From Desulfovibrionales bacterium (lineage in GTDB: Bacteria; Desulfobacterota; Desulfovibrionia; Desulfovibrionales; Desulfovibrionaceae): a DNA stretch of 34,746 nt. The notes below the pieces were generated by a model. The model was given only the letters and a program-made list of their open reading frames with translations. It made no database searches and had not been told where the DNA came from. How positions within the stretch are numbered: the stretch's first letter is position 1; every line of letters starts with the position of its first letter. Position numbers and translations under genes: made by a program. Shown one piece after another: positions 14,451-22,215 of the stretch. Where the stretch lies: the NCBI GenBank assembly GCA_030156255.1, contig JASGMV010000043.1, positions 1 through 34,746 on the forward strand, written 5' to 3'.

Positions 14451-16061
14451 GTGGCCCGCCAACCAGTGTCCACAGGCGCCTTCACCCTCCATTTGCAGGA
14501 CGGCGATTGGCGGCTTGCTTTTGACGCCTTTGTCCACGACCGCCCGGGCGAACTCGCAGAAATCTGTTCGTTCATGGCCGAGCGCAACGCCAGAATCACC
14601 CGGTTCGATTTCAACCGCTCCGAAGACCCCCACATGGTGGAAATGGAAGTGGCCCTTCCCTCTGCCGAGGCGGCCGGCCCTCTCGCCCGGGACGCGTCGA
14701 AAGTCCAACGCCTTTTCTCCGACAAGCTGGCGGACAAGAACCAGGATGTGAAGGGGTTCACCGAACCTGAAGGCCTGTTGCGCCTCAAGGTCCAATTGAA
14801 GGACTCCCCCAACGCCATGGGCGCGCTGGCCGAACTGTGCCGGAGCCATCACGCCAACATCATCCACATGGTCTACCGCGAAGAGGAGAACCCGAATCTG
14901 CTGGCCATCTCCGTAGCCGCGGATTCACCGGAGCAGGCCGCGGCCCTGCTTCGAGACATGAACGAACGGGACCTCGCCTACCACGTCGAATGGACCGGCA
15001 AGCAAGGCGGAGACATGGGCCGCATCCTGGGCCTCAACGAGGTGGAAAGCTTCATGGTTCGGCTCAAGACCATTTTGCCGCCGGACAAGCACGACGCGGC
15101 GGAGGACTTGCTCAACTCCACCAGCGATCTGCGCAGAATCCTCTCCGAATTCCGCCGCCAGGCCGGAGAAACCGGAGAATCTCTGGCCGCATCCGAGGTC
15201 TTCACCAAGGCGCTGCAACTCGCCGCGGCGTCGGCCACCAAGACCGGATCGAGGTTCGCGCTGACCTGCACCGGCCCTCTGCGCATCACGCAACGGCTGC
15301 GACTCTCCCGGCTGGCCTGCCCCACCGGCGCCAACGGTTACCTGATCACGGATGGAAACAGCCATCTTCTGATCGACTCCAGCTACGGCTTGTTCTACGC
15401 CGACGCCATGCAGAGCCTGGTCAGCCAGGGCGTCGATCCTTCCCGAATCGAGCTCATGCTTTTGACCCACGCCGACGCGGACCACGCCGGCTGGGCCGCG
15501 CCGCTCCAGCGGGACTACGGCGTACGCATCATGCGCCATCCCCACACCCAGGCGGTTTTCGAATCGGAAAACCGGGCCGAAGGAGCCCATACCCGGCTCT
15601 GCGCGCTGAACCGGGCCTACACGCGGCTGGTTAATCGATTCTCGGACCTTCAGGTGCCGGAGAGAATGGAGGACTTTCCCCCGCATCCCCAAGGGGGAGA
15701 ACTCGGTGGGTTCCCGGTCATCGGACTGGTGCGTTTTCAGGATCTGGAGCTGACCGTTCTGGAGTCCCTGGGCGGGCATGCGCCGGGCAACGTGTTTTTC
15801 CTGGACGCGAGGCGCGGACTGCTGTTCAGCGGCGACTACCTCATCGACGTGGCGAGCCTGGCGGATCGGGACAAGGAAACCCTGTCGCTGCCGCGATACC
15901 TGATGACCAGCACCAACGCCGACAGCCGCGTCTTCAGCAAGGAAATGGACATGCTGAAGGCGCTGATGCGCGGCCTCGCCAAACATCGCGCGGAGCAGGC
16001 CATCCCTCGCGTATTTCCCGGACACGGCGCCTTCTACGCCGTGGGCGAGGCCAACTGGTAG
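14451..16061 (+). CDS. Tandem ACT + metallo-beta-lactamase fold fusion protein
   Basis: A 536-residue protein with two parts. Residues about 5-180 contain ACT-type ligand-binding domains (HDRPGELAEICSFMAE; then DSPNAMGALAELCRSHHANIIHM). Residues about 285-530 are a metallo-beta-lactamase fold: TGANGYLI, metal motif THADADHAG (His340, Asp342, Asp344, His345), GGHAPGNV, LFSGDYLID and FPGHGAF. The HxDxDH motif has an acid in place of the middle His, as in the diiron flavodiiron/ODP group (HxExDH), so a diiron site is possible. GTG 14451 is chosen with AAAGGG upstream; the frame is open further upstream, but only through the dapA terminator. ACT domains usually sense amino acids, and the gene follows dapA, but function is not known to me. 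Confidence 0.75.
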   Translation: MARQPVSTGAFTLHLQDGDWRLAFDAFVHDRPGELAEICSFMAERNARITRFDFNRSEDPHMVEMEVALPSAEAAGPLARDASKVQRLFSDKLADKNQDVKGFTEPEGLLRLKVQLKDSPNAMGALAELCRSHHANIIHMVYREEENPNLLAISVAADSPEQAAALLRDMNERDLAYHVEWTGKQGGDMGRILGLNEVESFMVRLKTILPPDKHDAAEDLLNSTSDLRRILSEFRRQAGETGESLAASEVFTKALQLAAASATKTGSRFALTCTGPLRITQRLRLSRLACPTGANGYLITDGNSHLLIDSSYGLFYADAMQSLVSQGVDPSRIELMLLTHADADHAGWAAPLQRDYGVRIMRHPHTQAVFESENRAEGAHTRLCALNRAYTRLVNRFSDLQVPERMEDFPPHPQGGELGGFPVIGLVRFQDLELTVLESLGGHAPGNVFFLDARRGLLFSGDYLIDVASLADRDKETLSLPRYLMTSTNADSRVFSKEMDMLKALMRGLAKHRAEQAIPRVFPGHGAFYAVGEANW

Positions 16062-16133
16062 GATGCGGCTTATCGTTTTGCAGGCTCCGAGCCCGTTTTT
16101 TCCGTGTCGCCTGGGGCGCGGCGGCTTAAGAAG

Positions 16134-16251
16134 GTCTGACTTCGAGAAAGTCAGACTGCTCTGCAGGAATTGAGAGCAACTCCTTGCAGCAAAATACTTG
16201 CAGCCAAGCTGCGCCCGCCGTTCAGCAAGCATTTCAGGCGTCATTGCTCTA
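16134..16251 (+). repeat. Structured repeat, copy 2 (upstream of sensor kinase)
   Basis: Same orientation and layout as 13382-13495. Hairpin A is GTCTGACTT (16134-16142) with AAGTCAGAC (16148-16156). Hairpin B is 16161-16172 with 16177-16189, one mismatch and one bulge, loop AGAG. The core 16181-16251 shares TCCTTGC, GCAAAAT, CTTGCAG, GCTGCG and GCATTTCA with copy 1. The two copies flank dapA and the ACT-MBL gene as direct repeats about 2.75 kb apart. Confidence 0.7.
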
Positions 16252-16375
16252 TAGTTCCAGACCGTCTTTTCCTCTCTTGCGCGGCCGCTTGCGGCAAATC
16301 CGTTGGAAGTCCTCCTAACGGCCTACGAACACTACCTTTCCCAAGCGGGCACTCCGTCTTTTTGGTGGACTTTTG

Positions 16376-16400
16376 TTTGTAACAATGGAAATGTTACAAA
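16376..16400. promoter_or_regulatory. Perfect palindrome TTTGTAACA-N7-TGTTACAAA, likely operator
   Basis: Left arm 16376-16384, right arm 16392-16400, spacer ATGGAAA. Twenty bases before the kinase ATG, it has the shape of a dimeric regulator site. CRP/FNR-family regulators in sulfate reducers bind similar TTGTnACA-type palindromes, but I cannot name the factor. It also argues that the kinase starts downstream (16414 or 16420), not at TTG 16303. Confidence 0.55.
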
Positions 16401-16419
16401 CCGACGCCGTCTTGTGACC

Positions 16420-18243
16420 ATGCCGACACAAAAACCAGGGGAAAAAGCTTTGGTCGCCGATTCACTGCGCGCGCGTTTTTTGCTTTGGACGTGGGGCCTG
16501 CTCCTGCTGGCCTTGGGCGCTTCTTTTTGGAGCGCTTCCGACGCCGTGGAGCAACAAATGGTCCGCGAAACACAAGAACGGGCCGTCGCGCATCTCGATA
16601 CGATCATATGGCTGCTGCAAAACGCCCAGGAATTCCAAGACCTGGAAGGCTTGGACAAGTGGACCTCCGATCTCGGGAAACGCATGGGCGTGCGCATCAC
16701 CTATATCCATAACGGCCGAGTGCTGGCCGACAGCTCCGTGCCTTTTCCCAGGCTGCCGAGTCTGGAGGACCACTCGGCGCGGCCCGAAGTGGTTGCGGCG
16801 AACGAGGGAAAACTCGGAGTAGATCAACGGGACAGCCCAACGCTGGAGAAGGAGATGATCTACGCCGCCCGATTGGCCCCGGCTATCGCCGGACTCCCGA
16901 GCGGGGTGTTGCGCGTCGCGGCGCCGCTGTCGCAGGTGTGGAAGCGTTCGGCCACGCTGCACAAAAGATTCATGGTCATCTTCGGTCTGACCCTGGCCGC
17001 CTCCGTGCTGCTCAGTCTGCTGCTGTCCCGAAGGATCAGCAAATCCGTACGCATCTTCTCGAACATGGCCCGAGCCATCAGCAAAGGTGAATTTTCTAGG
17101 CGCGTGGGCCCCATACCCGGCGGAGAATTCCGCGACCTCGCCGAGACCATCAATCATATGGCGGAAAGCATCGAAAGCCACATCGCGCTCATAGAAAACC
17201 AGCGGGGACAGCTGGCGGCCGTTTTCGAATCCATGAGCGACGGCGTCATGGTGCTGGACGAGCAAGGACGCATCGAGGTCGCCAACCGAACCTTGGGCGA
17301 AATGTTCCCCAATGTCGCGCAACTGATGGGAAAGACGCCCATCGAGGCGCTCCGGGATATGGAAGTGCAGCACGCGGTCGACGTCATGCGGACTTCGCCG
17401 GAAGACAGGGAGAAGCTCACCCTGCGGACCAAAACCGCGGACGGGCGGCCTGTGGAAGTGGAATGCGCCTCCATCGCAGCGCCCTCGGGCTCCGACCGCA
17501 ACGCCCGGCAGTTATTCTTTCTTTTCCGCGACCTCAGCTCCTTTCAACGCAACGAAAAAATCCTCAAGGATTTCCTGACCAACGCTTCCCATCAACTCAA
17601 AACGCCTTTGACCAGCATCCGAGGTTTTTCGGAGACCCTGCTGGAGGCGCCGCCGGCGGACCCGGACAAGGCCAGAAACTTCCTGGGGCGCATCCTCGAC
17701 AACGCCAACCGCATGGCCTCGATCATCAACGGCCTGTTGCAGCTCGCCCGGTCGGAGCGCCCGCTGGCCCGCACCGAAGTGGAGCCAGTAAGTGTCTCCA
17801 GGGTGTTGCAATCCGTTCTGGAGAGCCTCGCCTTCCCCATTCAGGAAAAAGACCTGCATATCCACCAGGATGTCGATCCTGACATCATGGTCCAGGCGGT
17901 CCGGACGGACCTGGAGATGGTTTTCACCAACCTCATGGAAAACGCCGTGCGAAATTCACCGCGAGGCGGACGTATCGTTCTGCGGGCCAAATCGTCCGGC
18001 GATCTGGTCGAGACGACCGTGGCGGACGACGGGCCCGGCGTGGACCCAATGATCCGTGACCGCATCTTCGAACCCTTCTTTCGCGCCAACGCCAATCCGG
18101 TGGGCGGCGATTCGGGCTCGGGGCTTGGCTTGGCCATTTGCCGCAAATCCCTGGAGCGGCTTGGAGGGAAGATCAAACTGGCCCCCGGCCGGATTGAAAC
18201 ACAAGGCGCAGCCTTCGTGGTCATCCTTCCGACACCCTCCTGA
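16420..18243 (+). CDS. PhoR-like sensor histidine kinase (HAMP-PAS-HisKA-HATPase)
   Basis: A 607-residue membrane sensor kinase. Domains in order: membrane helix at about 23-44 (LLWTWGLLLLALGASFW), periplasmic sensor of about 140 residues, second helix about 185-205 (MVIFGLTLAASVLLSLLLS), HAMP about 207-258, PAS about 263-370 (AVFESMSDGVMVLDEQGRI), HisKA with phospho-acceptor His391 in NASHQLKTPLTSIRG, and HATPase with NLMENAVRNSP, DDGPGVD and GSGLGLAIC. ATG 16420 has no clear ribosome site; GTG 16414 is an alternative. It precedes a phosphate transporter and DUF47 gene by 21 bases, which together with the domain layout suggests phosphate sensing. No response regulator is adjacent. Confidence 0.88.
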   Translation: MPTQKPGEKALVADSLRARFLLWTWGLLLLALGASFWSASDAVEQQMVRETQERAVAHLDTIIWLLQNAQEFQDLEGLDKWTSDLGKRMGVRITYIHNGRVLADSSVPFPRLPSLEDHSARPEVVAANEGKLGVDQRDSPTLEKEMIYAARLAPAIAGLPSGVLRVAAPLSQVWKRSATLHKRFMVIFGLTLAASVLLSLLLSRRISKSVRIFSNMARAISKGEFSRRVGPIPGGEFRDLAETINHMAESIESHIALIENQRGQLAAVFESMSDGVMVLDEQGRIEVANRTLGEMFPNVAQLMGKTPIEALRDMEVQHAVDVMRTSPEDREKLTLRTKTADGRPVEVECASIAAPSGSDRNARQLFFLFRDLSSFQRNEKILKDFLTNASHQLKTPLTSIRGFSETLLEAPPADPDKARNFLGRILDNANRMASIINGLLQLARSERPLARTEVEPVSVSRVLQSVLESLAFPIQEKDLHIHQDVDPDIMVQAVRTDLEMVFTNLMENAVRNSPRGGRIVLRAKSSGDLVETTVADDGPGVDPMIRDRIFEPFFRANANPVGGDSGSGLGLAICRKSLERLGGKIKLAPGRIETQGAAFVVILPTPS

Positions 18244-18264
18244 CCATTATCAATAGACGCAATC

Positions 18265-19500
18265 ATGACCATATACGACACATTCTTCTTTCTCTCGTTA
18301 GGAGCCGGGTTGCTCATGGCTTTCAACCTGGGCGCCAACGACGTCGCCAACTCCATGGCCTCGGCCGTGGGGGCGCGAGCCATCACGGTCAAACAGGCCG
18401 TTTACATCGCCGGCATCCTGAATTTCGTCGGGGCGGTTTTCATGGGCTCCCATGTCACCGCCACGGTGAGCAAAGGCATCATCAACACGGCGAGCATCAA
18501 CGACCCCAAATTGATCATGATCGGTATGTTCGCATCCCTGCTGGCCGCAGGAGTGTGGGTGTTGGCGGCGACGCTGACCGCTTTGCCGGTGTCCTCCACC
18601 CATTCCATCGTCGGCAGCATCATGGGCTTCGGCTTGGTGACCGGCGGTCCGGACGTGGTCAACTGGCTCACCATGGGCGGCATTGTGCTTTCGTGGATCA
18701 TCTCTCCGTTCTTCGCGGCGGCCCTATCGTTCCTCATCTTCACCCATATCCGGCGCCACATTCTGTACAAAAAACATTTTATCCGACAATCCATCCGCTG
18801 GGCGCCCGTCTGGATGGCCTTGACCGTCGCTCTGGTGCTGTTTTCCTTTCTGTTCAAGACCCCGGTCGGAAAACAGCTCCATCTGAGCTGGCCCCAAGCC
18901 GGATTGCTGGCTCTCCTGTTGAGCCTGCCCGTCTGGCTCGCCATGCGCTTTTTGATGCGCCGAATGATCAAGGATGTCGAAGTCGGCGCCGAGGCGGTGG
19001 AGGACATTTTCCGCAAAATGCAAATAGGCACGTCCTGCTACGTGGCCCTGTCCCAGGGCGCCAACGACGTGGCCAACGCCATCGGCCCGGTGGCGGCCAT
19101 CTACGTCATCGCAAGGGAAAAAGTCCTTCTCGCCCAGGCTCCGACGCCCATGCCGATTCTGATTCTGGGAGGCGTCGGCATCGCCTTGGGCATCACGGTG
19201 TTCGGCCACAAGGTCATGACCACGGTGGGACAACGCATCACGACGTTGACCAACACGCGGGGGTTCTCCGTGGACTTCGGCGCCGCCAGCACCGTGTTGC
19301 TGGCCTCCAACCTGGGCCTGCCCGTCTCCACCACCCACGCTGCGGTGGGCGGCGTGGTGGGCGTAGGCTTGGCCCGCGGCTTCAGCGCCGTAGACTTTCG
19401 CGTGCTCGGAAAAATTGTTGTATACTGGTTACTCACGGTGCCTATCGCCGCGTTGACCAGCATCGTTATCTTCACCGTGCTGAAGTGGACCTGTTATTAA
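18265..19500 (+). CDS. pit: Pit-family inorganic phosphate transporter
   Basis: A 411-residue membrane protein with about ten hydrophobic helices and the inverted duplicate signature of the PiT family: NLGANDVANSMASAVGA near the N-terminus and SQGANDVANAIGPVAAIY in the second half. The serine-rich TALPVSSTHSIVG and GLPVSTTHAAVGG pairs are the matching family motifs after each half. It imports phosphate, probably with protons or sodium and as a metal-phosphate complex. It lies 21 bases after the sensor kinase and 24 bases before a DUF47 gene; Pit plus DUF47 is a common pair. AGTTCC-type ribosome sites are not evident, but the start ATG at 18265 fits the first helix. Confidence 0.94.
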   Translation: MTIYDTFFFLSLGAGLLMAFNLGANDVANSMASAVGARAITVKQAVYIAGILNFVGAVFMGSHVTATVSKGIINTASINDPKLIMIGMFASLLAAGVWVLAATLTALPVSSTHSIVGSIMGFGLVTGGPDVVNWLTMGGIVLSWIISPFFAAALSFLIFTHIRRHILYKKHFIRQSIRWAPVWMALTVALVLFSFLFKTPVGKQLHLSWPQAGLLALLLSLPVWLAMRFLMRRMIKDVEVGAEAVEDIFRKMQIGTSCYVALSQGANDVANAIGPVAAIYVIAREKVLLAQAPTPMPILILGGVGIALGITVFGHKVMTTVGQRITTLTNTRGFSVDFGAASTVLLASNLGLPVSTTHAAVGGVVGVGLARGFSAVDFRVLGKIVVYWLLTVPIAALTSIVIFTVLKWTCY

Positions 19501-19524
19501 GGAAAAACCAGGAGAGACGCCATC

Positions 19525-20199
19525 ATGTACAGACTTCCTTTTTTTGGCCTGCTCTCCCGCAGATCTCCCATGGAAGGCCTGCTGGAGCATTACGATAAGA
19601 TTGCAGAATGCATAGCGATCATCGACGAATCGTTGCAATGCTATGTTTCCGGAGGCGCTTGCCGTGACTTCAGCGAACTCACCAAGGCCATCGACCAGGT
19701 GGAGGGCCATGCGGACAAAATCAAACGCAACATCCGCAACCATCTTCCCCGCGGCCTGTTCATGGCGGTGGATAGGACCCTTTTCCTCAACTACACCAAC
19801 AGCCAGGACAATATCCTGGACGAAGCCCAGGAAGCGCTCAACTGGCTTGGCGTCATGTCCGTCTCCATCCCCTCGCATCTACAGAGGCAGTTCATCAACC
19901 TGTTGGAGGAGGTTCGAAAAAACGCCGACCAACTGGGGCCGGCGTTAAAAGCTACGATAGCGATGTCGCACGGCGGCGCCAACACCGAACGGGAGGGAGC
20001 GAAAAACCATTACCGGGCCGTTCGCAGACAGCGCCAGGTCGTCCACAAGCTCAAGACAGATCTTGTCCGCGGAATCTTCGAAATGGAAAAGCCCTTCAAA
20101 GAAATTTACCTGCTCATGCAATTTGTGGAGTGCCTGGACAACATGAGCCACAACTGCGAAAAGTGCGCTGACAGCCTCCGAGCCATGATCGCTCGGTAA
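19525..20199 (+). CDS. DUF47 (PhoU-like) protein
   Basis: A 224-residue, almost entirely helical protein of the DUF47/TIGR00153 family, which resembles PhoU and is usually encoded beside Pit transporters. Features include SPMEGLLEHYDKIAEC at the N-terminus, VEGHADKIKRNIRNHLPRG, an acidic NSQDNILDEAQEAL patch of the kind that binds metal in PhoU, and a C-terminal LMQFVECLDNMSHNCEKCADSLR helix. AGGAGA at 19510-19515 sets the start. The likely role is control of the Pit transporter or of the upstream kinase. A long bidirectional hairpin follows. Confidence 0.9.
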   Translation: MYRLPFFGLLSRRSPMEGLLEHYDKIAECIAIIDESLQCYVSGGACRDFSELTKAIDQVEGHADKIKRNIRNHLPRGLFMAVDRTLFLNYTNSQDNILDEAQEALNWLGVMSVSIPSHLQRQFINLLEEVRKNADQLGPALKATIAMSHGGANTEREGAKNHYRAVRRQRQVVHKLKTDLVRGIFEMEKPFKEIYLLMQFVECLDNMSHNCEKCADSLRAMIAR

Positions 20200-20223
20200 G
20201 ACCCTAAGTTAGCGTGATAAAAG

Positions 20224-20277
20224 CTGGGAAAAGGGGAAAACCCCTTTGAAGAAAAACAGGTTTTCCCCTTTTCCCAG
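20224..20277. terminator. 19-bp perfect inverted repeat between convergent genes
   Basis: CTGGGAAAAGGGGAAAACC (20224-20242) and its perfect complement at 20259-20277, with a 16-base loop. It separates the DUF47 gene from the convergent zinc-ribbon gene. On the minus strand the hairpin is followed by CTTTTAT; on the plus strand there is no T-run outside the stem. It probably terminates both. Confidence 0.75.
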
Positions 20278-20402
20278 ACTGTTATACCCTTTCCCCAAAA
20301 CTTTTATGAGGGGCGATCCGGAAAGAAAAGCGAAACGCTTCTCCGATGAACGTCGCTTTCGTATTAAGCGGAGAACGAGTCGGAAATCGGAAATACGGCT
20401 GG

Positions 20403-20645
20403 TTACAAAAAATCCGGGTCCACGGCGGCCCGGCCGTTGGCCAGCATAATCTTCATGAATCGCACGGAGCTCTCCTCCACCGGCACGATAGGGAAGGCCC
20501 GGCCGCAGGCGTCGCACTGGGCCATGGCCGGTTGGAAAGGCGCCAGTTGCGGGACCTCGCGATCGCAGTACGGGCATGGATAAATGTAGATGATCTCCAT
20601 GCTCTTCGGTTTGACGGGGGTGATGGGTTTGCGGGAATCGCTCAT
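20403..20645 (-). CDS. Small zinc-ribbon protein, 80 aa
   Basis: An 80-residue protein with two CxxC pairs (CPYC and CDAC, 22 residues apart) that would bind one zinc in a ribbon. The rest has no family I can name. Start ATG 20645 is supported by GGAGAGGAC upstream and by an ATGA overlap with the gpmI stop (20645-20642), so it is the last gene of the gpmI operon. A longer frame beginning at 20702 is open but lies in gpmI. Coupling to glycolytic gpmI suggests cotranscription only; no function can be claimed. Confidence 0.75.
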   Translation of the reverse strand: MSDSRKPITPVKPKSMEIIYIYPCPYCDREVPQLAPFQPAMAQCDACGRAFPIVPVEESSVRFMKIMLANGRAAVDPDFL

Positions 20646-22189
20646 GTCCTCTCCTTGATCAGGCTTTCTCCGGTCATTTCCTTCGGCTTCTCCACACCCC
20701 ACAAATCCAGAATAGTCGGAGCGAGATCGCCGAGTTTGCCGCCGTCGCGCAATGTGACGGAGTCCGAATCGGCGGCGATGTACGACAGCGGCACGGGGTT
20801 CATGCTGTGCGCGGTGTGGGGTTCTCCATGTTCATCGAGCATCTGTTCGGCGTTGCCGTGGTCCGCGGTCAACAGCACACGGCCTCCCCGTTGCAATACG
20901 GCGTCCACAATGCGGCCGACACACCGGTCCACGGCCTCCATGGCCGAGACGGCGGCCGGCAACACCCCCGTATGCCCCACCATGTCGCCGTTGGCCAAGT
21001 TCACCGCAGCGAAGTCCACATGAGGCCAATGCGCAAGAAATTTCTCCGTCACCTCGTAAACGCTCATCTCCGGTTTCAGGTCGTAGGTGGCGACGTCCCG
21101 GGGAGACTCCACCAGCACTCGATCTTCGGAGACGAAAGGCTCTTCCTGGCCGCAATTGAAAAAGTAGGTGACGTGGGCGTACTTTTCGGTCTCGGCCAAC
21201 CGGAGTTGCTTGAGCCCAAGCCGCGACACCACCTCGCCCAGGATGTTCGAATAGCTTTCATGGCCGAAGGCCACCGGCACGGGGAAGTCCGCCTCGTAAG
21301 GCGTCATGGTCGCCAAGCCGCAAAGCCTGGGCCATTGGCCCCGGTCGAACTCGGAGAAATCCGGATCGAACAGGATGCGGGTCAGTTGCCTGGCGCGGTC
21401 GGCGCGAAAGTTGAAAAAAAATACGCCGTCACCGTCGCGAAGTCGCCCAACGGGTTCGCCGTCGGCGCCGACCAAGATGCGCGGGGAGATGAATTCGTCG
21501 GTCTCGCCGGCCTCGTAGGCCGCCTCCACGGCCTGAACGGGGTCGGCAAAGGTTTCGCCCTCGCCGAAGGCCAGCGCCCTGTAGGCCTTTTCGTTGCGTT
21601 CGTAATGCTTGTCGCGGTCCATGGCCCAATAGCGTCCGACCACCACGCCGACCCGGCCCGTTCCGATCTCGGCCAGTTTGCCCTGAAGAGCCCGAACGTA
21701 ACCCGCCCCGCTCTTCGGCGGCGTATCACGGCCATCCATGAAGGCGTGGACCACGACGTCGGAAATCCCCTGCTCGCCAGCCAAGCGCAATAAGGCGTAG
21801 AGGTGGTCCAGATGGCTGTGCACGCCTCCGTCGGAAATAAGCCCCATGAAATGAAGACGCCCGCCGGCGGCCTTGGTCTTGTCCATGAGCGAAAGCAGAG
21901 TCTTGTTGGCGAACAGGGAGCCGTCCTCGATGGCCATGTCGATTCTCGTCATATCCTGATAAACGACCCTGCCTGCGCCAATGTTCATGTGCCCCACTTC
22001 GGAGTTGCCCATGAATCCCGGCGGCAAACCGACTTCCCGGCCGGTGCAGGCCAACCGGGTGTACGGCCTGCTCGTATAAATATCGTCGAGGTTGGGCGTA
22101 TTGGCGAGGCTGACGGCGTTTCCCGGTCCGGGGGGGGCGTAGCCCACGCCGTCCAGAATCAGCAGCAGTGTCGGAGTGTAGTCGCTCAC
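20642..22189 (-). CDS. gpmI: 2,3-bisphosphoglycerate-independent phosphoglycerate mutase
   Basis: Interconverts 3- and 2-phosphoglycerate in glycolysis and gluconeogenesis; Mn-dependent alkaline phosphatase superfamily. At 515 residues it is the family length. It shows LLLILDGVG (metal Asp13; the family more often has DGWG), catalytic Ser63 in FMGNSEVGHMNIGAGR, HAFMDGRDTPP, FFNFRADRARQLT and the C-terminal metal motif LLTADHGNAEQM. GTG 22189 is chosen because AGGAG lies at 22197-22201; upstream open frame has no start support. It is 26 bases after the nitroreductase-RsfS gene and overlaps the zinc-ribbon gene by ATGA. Confidence 0.95.
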   Translation of the reverse strand: MSDYTPTLLLILDGVGYAPPGPGNAVSLANTPNLDDIYTSRPYTRLACTGREVGLPPGFMGNSEVGHMNIGAGRVVYQDMTRIDMAIEDGSLFANKTLLSLMDKTKAAGGRLHFMGLISDGGVHSHLDHLYALLRLAGEQGISDVVVHAFMDGRDTPPKSGAGYVRALQGKLAEIGTGRVGVVVGRYWAMDRDKHYERNEKAYRALAFGEGETFADPVQAVEAAYEAGETDEFISPRILVGADGEPVGRLRDGDGVFFFNFRADRARQLTRILFDPDFSEFDRGQWPRLCGLATMTPYEADFPVPVAFGHESYSNILGEVVSRLGLKQLRLAETEKYAHVTYFFNCGQEEPFVSEDRVLVESPRDVATYDLKPEMSVYEVTEKFLAHWPHVDFAAVNLANGDMVGHTGVLPAAVSAMEAVDRCVGRIVDAVLQRGGRVLLTADHGNAEQMLDEHGEPHTAHSMNPVPLSYIAADSDSVTLRDGGKLGDLAPTILDLWGVEKPKEMTGESLIKERT

Positions 22190-22215
22190 AGACGGCTCCT
22201 CGGAAAGTCCACTCG

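Larger units (their letters stand above)
16062..16419. other. Non-coding gap with weak terminator, structured repeat and palindrome
   Basis: This 358-bp gap separates the ACT-MBL gene and the sensor kinase. GGCT-CCG-AGCC followed by CG and T6 (16083-16101) is a weak possible terminator. Then come the second structured repeat (16134-16251) and, just before the kinase, a perfect palindrome (16376-16400). No convincing gene is seen. Confidence 0.6.
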
